Assembly (NCBI RefSeq): GCF_038502225.1
Contig: NW_027196471.1
Span: 1-64,000, forward strand
Direction: 5' to 3'
DNA from: Cherax quadricarinatus
Lineage: Eukaryota; Arthropoda; Malacostraca; Decapoda; Parastacidae
DNA: 64,000 nucleotides
In this document: positions 39,461 to 50,032 of the stretch, piece after piece
Position numbering within the stretch: position 1 is the stretch's first letter
Layout of the letters: each line of letters starts with the position of its first letter
Made by a program: the position numbers and the translations under genes
Notes under the pieces: generated by a model
The model's database searches: none
The model's input: the letters and a program-made list of their open reading frames with translations, nothing else
What the model was told of the DNA's origin: nothing

Positions 39461-39491
39461 TATATATAATACACGAAAGTTAACTCTCAGA
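39461..39491 (+). promoter_or_regulatory. Candidate core promoter: TATA box and initiator
   Basis: TATATATAAT at 39461-39470 is followed, at a spacing of roughly 25-28 bases, by TCAG at 39487-39490, which fits the arthropod initiator. The ATG at 39528 of the protease-like frame lies about 40 bases further on. TATA strings are common in this AT-rich window, so the case rests on spacing and on the ORF that follows. Confidence 0.4.
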
Positions 39492-39527
39492 TCAACACTC
39501 GTTCCTCGGTAAAGTATAACCAACGAG

Positions 39528-40265
39528 ATGAATACTGGGGAAGACATGGACGTTCAGTACATAGGCACCTACCATCCTCTGTTTCACCAGACACGCTGTC
39601 TCAACACGAATGAAATTAAAAATATCCTCGAAAAAACACCAAGGACATTCGGTAAACGGTGTATAATGGTTGACTTTAATTGGCTGTTAAATGTGTCAAG
39701 ATTAAAACGAGGATAGGGTTTAGTGTTAATCATGAAGCATCCTGGAGGTTACGGTCACGCTGTAGCTTTATATCGGTGTATGGACGGAATTTTGCTTTAT
39801 AATGATTCCGCGCAGCTCAGCGTACCTCCTGAGCTGTGGATGTACCTGACACAAAATAAGTTCCCCACACACCTTGTCAAGATTGTTAACCTAGCCAAAC
39901 AATGCGACGACGTAGGTTCCTGCGGCTACCACGCTATTACGTTCCTGGATATTGTCAGCAGTTGTAATCTATATCACCACGAAGATATTATTTTATACTA
40001 TAGTATGACAATGGGGAAATTTCCGGACCTGACAGCTGTACTCCGTGTATATGCAATTGTAAGAGAGTTCCCTAGCGACATAGATTTATACACTAACCAA
40101 AGTGACGCTCTGCTAGAACATAGCACCAAACTATCTTCACGTCTTGATATAATTCACAGAAAGAAATACCGGAAAATCAAACGGTTACAAGCACAAGGAA
40201 TTTATCATAGTGAGATCAAAAAGAAACCACGAAAATATTCACGATTTGAGCAAACGACTCATTGA
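39528..40265 (+). pseudogene. Adenain/ULP-like cysteine protease, one in-frame stop
   Basis: A single intronless frame runs from ATG 39528 to a stop at 40265, broken once by TAG at 39714-39716; the parts before and after share the frame. Past the stop, GHAVAL supplies a candidate catalytic His (codon 39756), LLYND an Asn/Asp 15-16 residues later, and KQCDDVGSCGYHA a Gln and Cys 7 residues apart (Cys codon 39921). The order His, acidic, Gln, Cys and these spacings match clan CE proteases (adenovirus protease and SUMO proteases). The N-terminal part (LNTNEIKNILEKTP) resembles the start of protease domains in Polinton-type elements. The C-terminus is strongly basic. Neighbours are repeats and no capsid, polymerase or integrase gene was found. 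Likely a relic of a Polinton/Maverick or a DNA virus. Family call moderate; origin inferred. Confidence 0.6.
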
Positions 40266-40900
<635 letters not shown>

Positions 40901-41060
40901 CATCCAGCGGAACTGGATGTTGTACTCCCTACCCAAGGACACATAATGGTGTGGATGACTCTAGGCTAATTTCATTCTAGTCCCTGTTTGGTGTACTAGT
41001 TCAACGAGCAGTATTTTATATTATTGTGACCACGAACGAGTGGTATTGATGAATAACAAT

Positions 41061-41092
41061 AACACTGCACTAGCGAAGGCTAGTGCAGTGTT
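41061..41092. repeat. Short perfect hairpin bordering (AT)n
   Basis: A 14-bp stem (AACACTGCACTAGC) with a 4-base loop, 41061-41074 and 41079-41092. The left arm resembles the edge of the SINE at 40784 (AACACTTCACTAGCCAAGG), so it may be an inverted copy of that end. Confidence 0.85.
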
Positions 41093-41094
41093 GT

Positions 41095-41229
<135 letters not shown>

Positions 41230-41236
41230 TTAATAT

Positions 41237-41277
41237 AAAGCTTAAATTCCTCACAATTTGTGAGGAATTTAAGCTTT
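41237..41277. repeat. Perfect 20-bp hairpin with 1-base loop
   Basis: AAAGCTTAAATTCCTCACAA at 41237-41256, T at 41257, and its exact reverse complement at 41258-41277. Confidence 0.95.
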
Positions 41278-41279
41278 GC

Positions 41280-41950
41280 GTGACTGTGTTGGGTGTAGTG
41301 TCGTATAAGCCTTCGACTGTTCTATTATTTTTTCCAGGTCCTTGATAATGTGAGAAATTACTAAATGCTTAAAAGTTTACAGATGTGATATTTGTTGTAT
41401 GGGAAATACTTGCAACGAACTGAAAGCTTTTCTTGTGCCTCTTGCTGGCCTGTGTTTCTTAATGAACGTAAACTGTTACGAAATGTTCGGAAATGTTTTA
41501 TTCTTGCACTGCTGTTGTCATCTTTCCTGAGTGTCAGTCTTTTTCAACTTTTTCCAAGTTTGTGTTTTTTGATCTTTAATGGAGAAGTTGCATGATACTT
41601 TGCATTATTGAAGATTATGAGGAATAGGAGAAGAATTGGGTCTATGAACAAAAAATGGAATATTCTTTGAATGGCTTGGATCAAGATGTGATTTTTTTGT
41701 TACTGAAATTAAGTATTACATATTATGGATTCTATAGTCACAATGCAAAAATATTAAAATATGATACAAATGGGAATGACCACACATTGATTCATGTTAT
41801 ATTGATTTATTCTTCATATTATTGTGAACGTTTAGGAAGTGTACTCTTGCAGTTACACACTGCCTGCCAGGTTTCATACCTGTTATACACCCATAAGTGT
41901 GTAACAGGTCACTGATTCTACCTTTCTGAGTTATACTTTTATAATTTTTA
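41280..41950. other. No recognised feature
   Basis: AT-rich sequence with short frames only (largest 86 codons). Nothing recognised. Confidence 0.5.
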
Positions 41951-41954
41951 TATT

Positions 41955-42060
41955 TTTAATTAACAAATGGGCCATTTCCTACCAAGGCAGGGTGACCCCA
42001 AAAAAAAGAAGAAACACTCTCATCATCACTCACTCCATCACTGTCTTGCCTGAAGCATTA
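41955..42060 (-). mobile_element. Orphan 3' UTR fragment of the RTE-like LINE
   Basis: 'taccaaggcagggtgacccc' and 'actccatcactgtcttgcc' match the 3' UTR of RTE-like copy 5 (27.09-27.17 kb) in the same orientation. No coding part follows, so it is a very short 5'-truncated insertion or a LINE-tailed SINE. Confidence 0.75.
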
Positions 42061-42167
42061 TATTGCTTCAACTCATGTTACACCCACCTACTGTTGCCAC
42101 CGTTTCTTTATTTTTAACTGGTTACCTAATTTAGCGATCTATTAATATAAACTCAATTTAGTCGAAG

Positions 42168-42288
42168 AATAAACAGAAAGGTGAACGGGAGGCTCCGACC
42201 GTTGTCTTGAGATTAACAGGTACAACACTGTTGCACCTGTTACTCTCGGGACCAAGGTTCAAGCCTACCATATACCTTTCTGTTTATT
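42168..42288. repeat. Small foldback element next to (AT)n
   Basis: Perfect 15-bp inverted repeat AATAAACAGAAAGGT (42168-42182) and its complement (42274-42288). Inside are a second inverted pair AACAGGT...ACCTGTT and a B-box-like GGTTCAAGCC near 42256-42265. The (AT)n array begins 9 bp beyond. Confidence 0.75.
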
Positions 42289-42292
42289 AAAC

Positions 42293-43025
<733 letters not shown>

Positions 43026-43028
43026 CAT

Positions 43029-43310
43029 CATCTGAGGTGGACGTTGAGAGTTGTGAAGCCCAAACACAACATTTCCTCAGAGAGGAACTTAACTCTTCAA
43101 ATGTAGCAACACCATGAAGCACTGACCATATATGATATTACAACACAAGTGTTTAAATATCAGTATATACAAATGGATGTAATTACCGGGGAGGACACAC
43201 AGAAATCTGTGCCCAGTAAATACATCCCCCCGGGCAGGCTGGAAACATAGACCAGCCAGAAGAGAAGAACTCCTCTACCTAAACTACCATGGAGAAGCCA
43301 CTTATTGTTA
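43029..43310. repeat. Dispersed repeat, copy 1 (second at 63.4 kb)
   Basis: About 280 bp matching 63374-63655 in the same orientation, with blocks 'ggacgttgagagttgtgaag', 'aacttaactcttcaaatgta', 'acacacagaaatctgtgc' and 'agccagaagagaagaact'. Both copies are followed by related GTGTTATTATGTATAA-type repeats. No coding content; class unknown. Confidence 0.85.
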
Positions 43311-43624
43311 TTTAATTCGTTTATTTAAATGTCATAGCTTTCTATGTTCTTATTTGAGTTTTCCTGCAGCTTTGTATGTTTTCATGTGTTACTTTCTTAT
43401 CTCTGTATCTATTTTTGGTGTTATGTTAAACATTGTGATCATCGTATCACCGGTGTTATTATGTATAAACATAACATTTACAACTCTGACATTGTTATGT
43501 ATAACAGCGTTATCTTTATATCCTGGGTATTACCATATGTAAAAGAGTGATATTTGCTTTTCTAATTTTACTAAGTTGTATAATATTGTGATGTTTGTAT
43601 CTTGAGTGTTATTATGTGTAAGTG

Positions 43625-43910
43625 TAACATTTATATCTGTGGTATAACTACATATAACCCAGTGATCTTTATATCTGTGGTATAACTGCATATAAACCCA
43701 GTGATCTTTATATCTGTGGTATAACTGCATATAACCCAGTGATCTTTATATCTGTGGTATAACTGCATATAAACCCAGTGATCTTTATATCTGTGGTATA
43801 ACTGCATATAACCCAGTGATCTTTATATCTGTGGTATAACTGCATATAAACCCAGTGATCTTTATATCTGTGGTATAACTGCATATAAACCCAGTGATCT
43901 TTATATCTCT
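43625..43910. repeat. Minisatellite, alternating 38/39-bp units
   Basis: Seven copies of 'gatctttatatctgtggtat' plus 'aactgcatataaacccagt'. Units alternate between AACCC and AAACCC, giving a 77-bp dimer. Confidence 0.92.
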
Positions 43911-44136
43911 GATAGCACTAGCGGAGGTTTTCTGGTGCTCTTTGTAAATGTTATCTCTCATATAATAACTTGACTGATTATAATTACAGGATTTTATAGA
44001 CAAAATCAAATTATTTACCAGTTATTATGTTGAATCATTTTTTCTCTAACGACTACTGTAACACTTTTTTTTTATAACTGAGACACTGTGTATCATCTAC
44101 ATTTGCTTGCATAAGTATCTTCCTGTAGTGTGTGTG
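43911..44136. other. Spacer without recognised features
   Basis: AT-rich sequence between the minisatellite and the 3' end of a CR1-like LINE. Confidence 0.5.
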
Positions 44137-46607
44137 TACTCACCTATTTCACCTATTTGTACTCACCTATTTGTGGTTGCAGGGGTCGAGTCTTAGCTCC
44201 TGGCCCCGCCTCTTCACCGGTTGCTACTGGGCCCTCTCTCTCCCCGCTCCATGAGCTTTATCAAACCTCGTCTTAAAACTGTGTATGGTTCCTGCCTCCA
44301 CTACGTCATTTTCTAGGCTATTCCACTGCCTTACAACTCTATGACTGAAGAAATACTTCCTACTATCTCTCTGACTCATTTGTGTCTTCAACTTCCAATT
44401 GTGGCCTCTTGTTTCTGTGTCCCCTCCCTGGAACATCCTGTCTTTGTCCACCTTGTCTATTCCACGCAGTATTTTATATGTCGTTATCATGTCTCCCCTG
44501 ACCCTCCTGTCCTCCAGTGTCGTCAGGCCGATTTCCCTTAATCTTTCTTCATAGGACATTCCCCTTAGCTCTGGAACTAACCTTGTCGCAAACCTTTGTA
44601 CTTTCTCTAGTTTCTTGACGTGCTTTATCAAGTGCGGGTTCCAAACAGGTGCTGCATACTCCAGTATGGGCCTGACATACACGGTGTACAGTGTCTTGAA
44701 CGATTCCTTACTAAGGTATCGGAATGCTGTTCTCAGGTTTGCCAGGCGCCCATATGCTGCAGCAGTTATCTGGTTGATGTGTGCTTCCGGAGACATGCTC
44801 GGTGTTATACTCACCCCAAGATCTTTCTCCTTGAGTGAGGTTTGCAGTCTTTGGCCACCTAGCCTATACTCGGTCTGTGGTCTTCTGTGCCCTTCCCCTA
44901 TCTTCATGACTTTGCATTTGGCAGGATTAAATTCGAGAAGCCATTTGCTGGACCAGGTGTCCAGTCTGTCCAGGTCTCTTTGAAGTCCTGCCTGGTCCTC
45001 ATCAGATTTAATTCTCCTCATTAACTTCACATCATCTGCAAACAGGGACACTTCTGAGTCTAACCCTTCCATCATGTCGTTCACATATACCAAAAATAGC
45101 ACTGGTCCTAGGACCGACCCCTGTGGGACCCCGCTCGTCACAGGTGCCCACTGTGATACATCATTACGTACCATGACTCGTTGTTGTCTCCCTGTCAGGT
45201 ATTCTCTGATCCATTGCAGTGCCCTTCCTGTTATATGCGCCTGATGCTCTAGCTTCTGCACTAATCTCTTGTGAGGAACTGTGTCAAAGGCCTTCTTGCA
45301 GTCCAAGAAGATGCAATCAACCCACCCCTCTCTCTCGTGTCTTACTTCTGTTATTTTATCATAAAACTCCAGAAGGTTTGTGACACAGGATTTGCCTTCC
45401 ATGAATCCGTGCTGGTTGGCATTTATACTCTTGTTCCGTTCCAGGTGCTCCACCACTCTCCTCCTGATAATCTTCTCCATAATTTTGCATACTATACACG
45501 TCAATGACACAGGTCTATAGTTTAGTGCCTCTTTTCTGTCTCCTTTTTTAAAAATGGGAACTACATTTGCCGTCTTCCATACCTCAGGTAGTTGCCCAGT
45601 TTCCAGGGACGTGTTGAAGATTGTGGTAAGTGGCACGCACAACATATCTGCTCCCTCTCTAAGGACCCACGGGGAGATGTTGTCCGGTCCCATTGCCTTT
45701 GAGGTATCGATGTCCCTTAGCAGTTTCTTCACCTCCTCCTCATCTGTATGTATGTCGTCCAACACTTGTTGGTGTATTCCTTGCTGGTGTCCCCATCTGG
45801 TCTGTCCCCCCAGAGTCCTTCCTGACTCTACTGTAAATACTTCCTTAAATCTCGTGTTGAGCTCCTCACATACCTCTTGATCGTTTCTTGTGAGTTCTCC
45901 ACCTTCTTTCCTCAGCCTTATCACCTGGTCCTTGACTGTTGTCTTCCTCCTAATGTGGCTATACAGCAGTTTCGGGTCAGATTTGACTTTCGATGCTATG
46001 TCGTTTTCATACTGTCGCTGGGCCTCCCTCCTTACCTGTGCATACTCGTTTCTGGCTCTTCTACTAATCTCCTTGTTTTCCTGGGTCCTATGCCTCCTGT
46101 ACCTTTTCCATTCTCTGTTGCACTTAGTTTTTGCCTCCCTACACCTTCGGGTAAACCAAGGACTCGTTTTGGTCTTCCTATTATTTCTGTTTCCCTTGGG
46201 AACAAAACTTTCCTCTGCCTCCTTGCACTTTGTTGCCACATATTCCATCATCTCGTTTACTGATTTTCCTACCATTTCTCTGTCCCACTGAACCTCCTGC
46301 AGGAAGTTTCTCATACCTGTGTAGTCCCCCCTTTTATAGTTTGGCCTGACCCCTTCAGTTCCTGTTACCTTCTCCACTTGTAACTCTACTATATAATCAA
46401 AACTCAGCACCACATGATCGCTAGCTCCAAGGGGCCTCTCGTAAGTGATGTCCTCAATGTCTGAACTGCTCAGGGTGAACACAAGATCCAGTCTTGCTGG
46501 CTCATCCTCCCCTCTCTCTCTGGTTGTGTCCCTGACATGTTGATGCATGAGGTTTTCAAGTACCACATCCATCATCTTGGCTCTCCATGTTTCGGGACCC
46601 CCATGTG
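44137..46607 (-). mobile_element. CR1-like LINE copy A, 5'-truncated
   Basis: Minus-strand copy from mid-endonuclease to the 3' end, which carries tandem AATAGGTGAGTAC motifs (44141-44180) and a short GT run. The 5' limit lies at GGGGGTCCCGAAAC, directly against an (AC)n array that is the tail of copy B. It is almost identical to copy D at 54.4-56.9 kb. Confidence 0.9.
44224..46575 (-). CDS. CR1-like ORF2, endonuclease end plus intact RT
   Basis: The frame has 783 residues without interruption. It starts within the endonuclease (LDLVFTLSSSDIEDI, then GASDH), followed by the basic linker, an RT with CIFLDCKKAFDTVPHKR, GVPQGSVLGPVLFLVYVND and LFADDVKLM, and the C-terminal CR1 region (LRTAFRYLSKESFKTLYTVY, SHRVVRQWNSL). 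No RNase H. The native start is lost. RT is intact, but the nuclease is not, so it could not mobilise itself. Confidence 0.9.
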   Translation of the reverse strand: MMDVVLENLMHQHVRDTTRERGEDEPARLDLVFTLSSSDIEDITYERPLGASDHVVLSFDYIVELQVEKVTGTEGVRPNYKRGDYTGMRNFLQEVQWDREMVGKSVNEMMEYVATKCKEAEESFVPKGNRNNRKTKTSPWFTRRCREAKTKCNREWKRYRRHRTQENKEISRRARNEYAQVRREAQRQYENDIASKVKSDPKLLYSHIRRKTTVKDQVIRLRKEGGELTRNDQEVCEELNTRFKEVFTVESGRTLGGQTRWGHQQGIHQQVLDDIHTDEEEVKKLLRDIDTSKAMGPDNISPWVLREGADMLCVPLTTIFNTSLETGQLPEVWKTANVVPIFKKGDRKEALNYRPVSLTCIVCKIMEKIIRRRVVEHLERNKSINANQHGFMEGKSCVTNLLEFYDKITEVRHEREGWVDCIFLDCKKAFDTVPHKRLVQKLEHQAHITGRALQWIREYLTGRQQRVMVRNDVSQWAPVTSGVPQGSVLGPVLFLVYVNDMMEGLDSEVSLFADDVKLMRRIKSDEDQAGLQRDLDRLDTWSSKWLLEFNPAKCKVMKIGEGHRRPQTEYRLGGQRLQTSLKEKDLGVSITPSMSPEAHINQITAAAYGRLANLRTAFRYLSKESFKTLYTVYVRPILEYAAPVWNPHLIKHVKKLEKVQRFATRLVPELRGMSYEERLREIGLTTLEDRRVRGDMITTYKILRGIDKVDKDRMFQGGDTETRGHNWKLKTQMSQRDSRKYFFSHRVVRQWNSLENDVVEAGTIHSFKTRFDKAHGAGRERAQ

Positions 46608-46632
46608 TGTGTGTGTGTGTGTGTGTGTGTAC
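46608..46632. repeat. (GT)n tract joining CR1-like copies A and B
   Basis: GT units between the 5' cut of copy A and the GTACTCACC tail of copy B. Read on the minus strand it is the (AC)n tail of copy B into which copy A is joined. Confidence 0.9.
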
Positions 46633-48166
46633 TCACCTAATTGTGGTTGCAGGGGTCGAGACTCAGCTCCTGGCCCCGCCTCTTCACTGATCGCTACTAG
46701 GTCCTCTCCCTCTATGCTTCCTGAGCTTTGTCATACCTCTTCTTAAAACTATGTATGGTTCCTGCCTCTACTACTTCACTTGCTAGGCTATTCCACTTCC
46801 TGACGACTCTATGACTGAATAAACACTTCGTCACGTCCCTGTGACTCATCAGAGTCTTCAGCTTCCAGTTGTGATCCCTTGTTTCTGTGTCCCCTCTCTG
46901 GAACATCCTATCTCTGTCCACCTTGTCTATTCCCCGCAGTATCTTGTATGTCGTTATCATGTCTCCCCTGACCCTTCTGTCCTCCAGTGTCGTGAGTTCG
47001 ATTTCCCTCAACCTTTCCTCGTACGACATTCCCCTGAGCTCTGGGACTAGCCTTGTTGCAAACCTTTGTACTTTCTCTAACTTCTTGACGTGCTTGACCA
47101 GGTGTGGGTTCCAGACTGGTACTGCATACTCCAGTATGGGCCTAACATACACAGTGTATAGTGTCTTGAACGATTCCTTATTAAGGTATCGGAACGCTAT
47201 TCTCAGGTTTGGCCAGGCGCCCGTATGCTGCAGCAGTTATTTGGTTGATGTGTGCCTCCGGTGAAGTGCTCGGTGTTATGGTCACCCCAAGGTCTTTCTC
47301 CCTGAGTGAGGTCTGTAGTCTTTGTCCACCTAGCCTATACTCTGTCTGCGGTCTTCTTTGCCCCTCCCCAATCTTCATGACTTTGCATTTGGCAGGGTTG
47401 AATTCGAGAAGCCAGTTTCTGGACCACATTTTCAGCCTGTCCAGGTCACTTAGCAGCTTCTGCACCTCATCCTCGGTTGTTCGTATGTCATCCAACACTT
47501 GTTGGTATATTCCCTCTTGATGTTCCCTTCTGTGCTGTCTTCCCAGAGCCCTTCCTTTCTCTACTGTAAAAACTTCCTTAAATCTCCTATTTAGCTCCTC
47601 ACATACCTCCTGATCATTTCTTGTGAGTTCTCCACTTTCTGTCCTCAGTCTGATCACTTGGTCTTTGACTGTTGTCTTCCTCCTGATGTGGCTATACAAC
47701 AGTTTCGGGTCAGTCTTGATTTTCGATGCTGTGTTATTTTCATACTGTCGCTGGGCCTCCCTCCTTACCTGTGCATACTCGTTCCTGGCTCTGCAAGTAA
47801 TCTCCCTATTTTCATGTGTTCTCTGCCTTCTGTACTTTTTCCATTCTCTATTGCACTTTGTTTTTGCCTCCTTACACCGTCGGATAAACCAGGGGCTCGT
47901 TCTGGTCTTCCCATTGTTTCTGTTGCCCTTGGGAATAAACCTTTCCACTGCCTCCTTGCATTTTGTTGTTACTATTCCATCATTTCATTTACTGGCTTTC
48001 CTGCCAGTTCTCTGTCCCACGGAACCTCCTGCAGGAAGTTCCTCAACCCTATGTAGTCCCCTCTTTTATAGTCTGGCTTTTCCCATTCAGCTCCTGTTAC
48101 TCTCTCCACTTGCAACTCTAGTATGTATTCAAAGCACAGAACCACGTGGTCACTAGCTCCTAGGGG
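46630..48166 (-). pseudogene. CR1-like LINE copy B, RT core deleted
   Basis: Minus-strand frames at 46712-47152, 47181-47948 and the 5' part of 47972-48610 together follow ORF2 of copy C. Near 47440-47450 the frame jumps from EVQKLLSD to LDRLKMW, skipping the segment with both catalytic RT motifs (about 0.74 kb by comparison with copy C) without breaking the frame. A 1-base insertion near 47208 and a small deletion near 47960 break the frame elsewhere. The 5' edge is at about 48166, after GASDHVV's upstream PLG. Confidence 0.85.
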
Positions 48167-48610
48167 ATGATGTTTATCGATAGTGATAGGAATAGTATCG
48201 ATATGTGAAAGAAGAGAAAGATCATGAGCTTGGGTAGAATTCTGGACTGTGATGATGCGCGTACCACTCTTAAGAGCATGAAAGGAAATATCTCTACCAA
48301 CGTGGCGTAGGAGCGCTTTGCCAATACTATGGTCGGAAAGATAGGCAGTAGAAGAAGTCGGTCTTAAAGTAAAGAATTTAGTCCATTGTATGGTCCGAAA
48401 CTGAGTGTGGAGACGGAGTGCATGACGTGTCGGTCTTTTCCGAGTAGAATGGGAAGATAACGAAGTAACATCAACAGGAGATTGTCGTTGGCGTTTAGAA
48501 GTGGGACCAGAGTCGGTCCGACGTGGGACGGACTGGCGATTCGAAAATCGTCGCACCATAGAGGGAGAGGCCGTGAAGTAAAGTGAAGTAAAGAAAACTG
48601 AAGTAGACAC
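48167..48610 (-). other. Unidentified basic ORF fused to CR1-like copy B
   Basis: Starting at an ATG at 48610, about 147 codons rich in S, T, R and H (TSKRQRQSPVDV, FRTIQWTKFFTLRP, ALLRHVGRDISFHALKSG) read in frame into the CR1-like endonuclease remnant (PLGASDHVVL). The RNA-binding-like wording resembles the N-terminal part of ORF1/gag-like proteins of Jockey-type elements, so it may be the start of a different LINE's ORF1 joined to copy B. The match is weak. Confidence 0.4.
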
Positions 48611-48814
48611 ATAGAGATTTGTTTAACTGTCTTGTTGACAAGTGCATCAAGTGTCAGTAAATGCAGTGAGTGAGTGAAAAAAAATTAGAGGAGCTAGAGA
48701 CTACAGTGCCTACAGGAAGTTATTGGAAAAATTACCGAGAAGCATAAAGCATTTTTCAACTATTGGGACCCAGGAGGGACGACAACATTACTCCACTGCC
48801 AGCCGCACGTAATA
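48611..48814. other. Spacer upstream of the fused ORF
   Basis: Sequence of unknown origin that could be the leader of the fused ORF in minus sense. Nothing else recognised. Confidence 0.35.
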
Positions 48815-48939
48815 TTCACCTAGTTTGAGTTGCATGGGGTCAGCACCGGTCTCTAGCTGGAAACTGGGGGTCACTCTCCTCGAGCTATCAGAGTCTCGAC
48901 CCCTGCAACCACAATTAGGTGAGTACAATTAGGTGAGTA

Positions 48940-48945
<6 letters not shown>
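48815..48945. repeat. Two CR1-like 3' ends facing each other
   Basis: At 48818-48842 is an inverted, diverged 3' end (ACCTAGTTTGAGTTGCATGGGGTC). At 48893-48942 is a direct one (GACCCCTGCAACCACAATTAGGTGAGTAC). They form an imperfect foldback of about 23 bp around a 50-bp centre. The right end runs into (AC)n. Confidence 0.7.
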
Positions 48946-48971
<26 letters not shown>

Positions 48972-49270
48972 TACACACACACACATATACAGGATTTCAC
49001 ACCTTTATGTGAATTTACGTAATTTTAGGCACACAAGACAGTACAGTGGGAACCAAGAGATAGGGTACATATGCAAAACATATGTAGTACATACGAGGGA
49101 AATAAGGACTGCTTACATAAACGCACGCATACAAACACACACTAGGTAAGAACAGGATCTGCTGTTAGGCACTTGAATAGCTGTAGCACGCACACACACA
49201 CACACACACACACATACACACATACACATACACACACATATACAGGATTTCACACCTTTATGTGAATTGA
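48946..49270. repeat. (AC)n-rich region with a 34-bp direct repeat
   Basis: AC-rich arrays at 48946-48985 and 49190-49238 are each followed by the same segment, 'acacatatacaggatttcac' plus 'acctttatgtgaatt' (48981-49015 and 49235-49269). About 220 bp of mixed sequence lies between, so the unit is duplicated. Confidence 0.85.
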
Positions 49271-49299
49271 CCCTTTAACCCTTCCTTCTGTCTCAGTCT

Positions 49300-49317
49300 C
49301 TTTGTCTTTTCCTCTCT

Positions 49318-49403
<86 letters not shown>

Positions 49404-49598
49404 TCTCTCTCTCTCTCTCTTTCTTTCTCTCTCTTCTCTCTCTTTTCCTCTCTCTTTCTCTTTCTCTCTCTTCCTCTCTCTCTTCTCTTCCTCTCTCTTT
49501 TCTCTCTCTCTTTCTCTCTCTCTCTCTCCTATCTCTCTCTCTCTCTCTCTCTCTCTCTTCCTCTCTCTTCTCTTCTCTCTCTCTCTCTCTCTCTCTTC

Positions 49599-49635
<37 letters not shown>

Positions 49636-49724
49636 TTTCCCTCTCTCTCTTCTCTCCTCTATCTTTCTCTCTTCCTCTCTCTCTCTCTCCTCTCTCTCTC
49701 TTCTCTCTCTTCCTCTCTCTTTTC

Positions 49725-49755
<31 letters not shown>

Positions 49756-50020
49756 CTCTCTCTTCTCCCTCTCTCTCTCTCTCTCTCTCTCCTCTCTCTT
49801 CCTATCTCTTCCTCTCTCTCTCTCTCTCTCTCTTTTCCCTCTCACTCTCCCCCTTCTCTCCTCCTATCTTTCCCTTCTCTCCTCTCTTTCTCTCACTCTC
49901 TCCCCCTTTTCCTTTTCACTCTCCCCTCTCTCTCTCCTTCTACCTTTCTCTCCTCTCTCTCTCTCTCTCTTTCTCTCTTTCTCTTTCTCTCTCTCTCTCT
50001 CTTTCTCTCTCTTTACTAAA
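49300..50020. repeat. 720-bp (CT)n-rich pyrimidine tract
   Basis: Almost pure C/T strand with CT, CTT and CCT units of varied phase, ending in TTTACTAAATT and poly(A) just before the ATG of a LINE ORF1. Ser/Leu and Arg/Glu open frames through it are artefacts. Confidence 0.95.
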
Positions 50021-50032
50021 TTAAAAAAAAAA

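Noticed and set aside
49258..50024. Ser/Leu-rich and Arg/Glu-rich frames of 195-240 codons
   Set aside because: They read through the (CT)n tract on each strand; no start context or domain.
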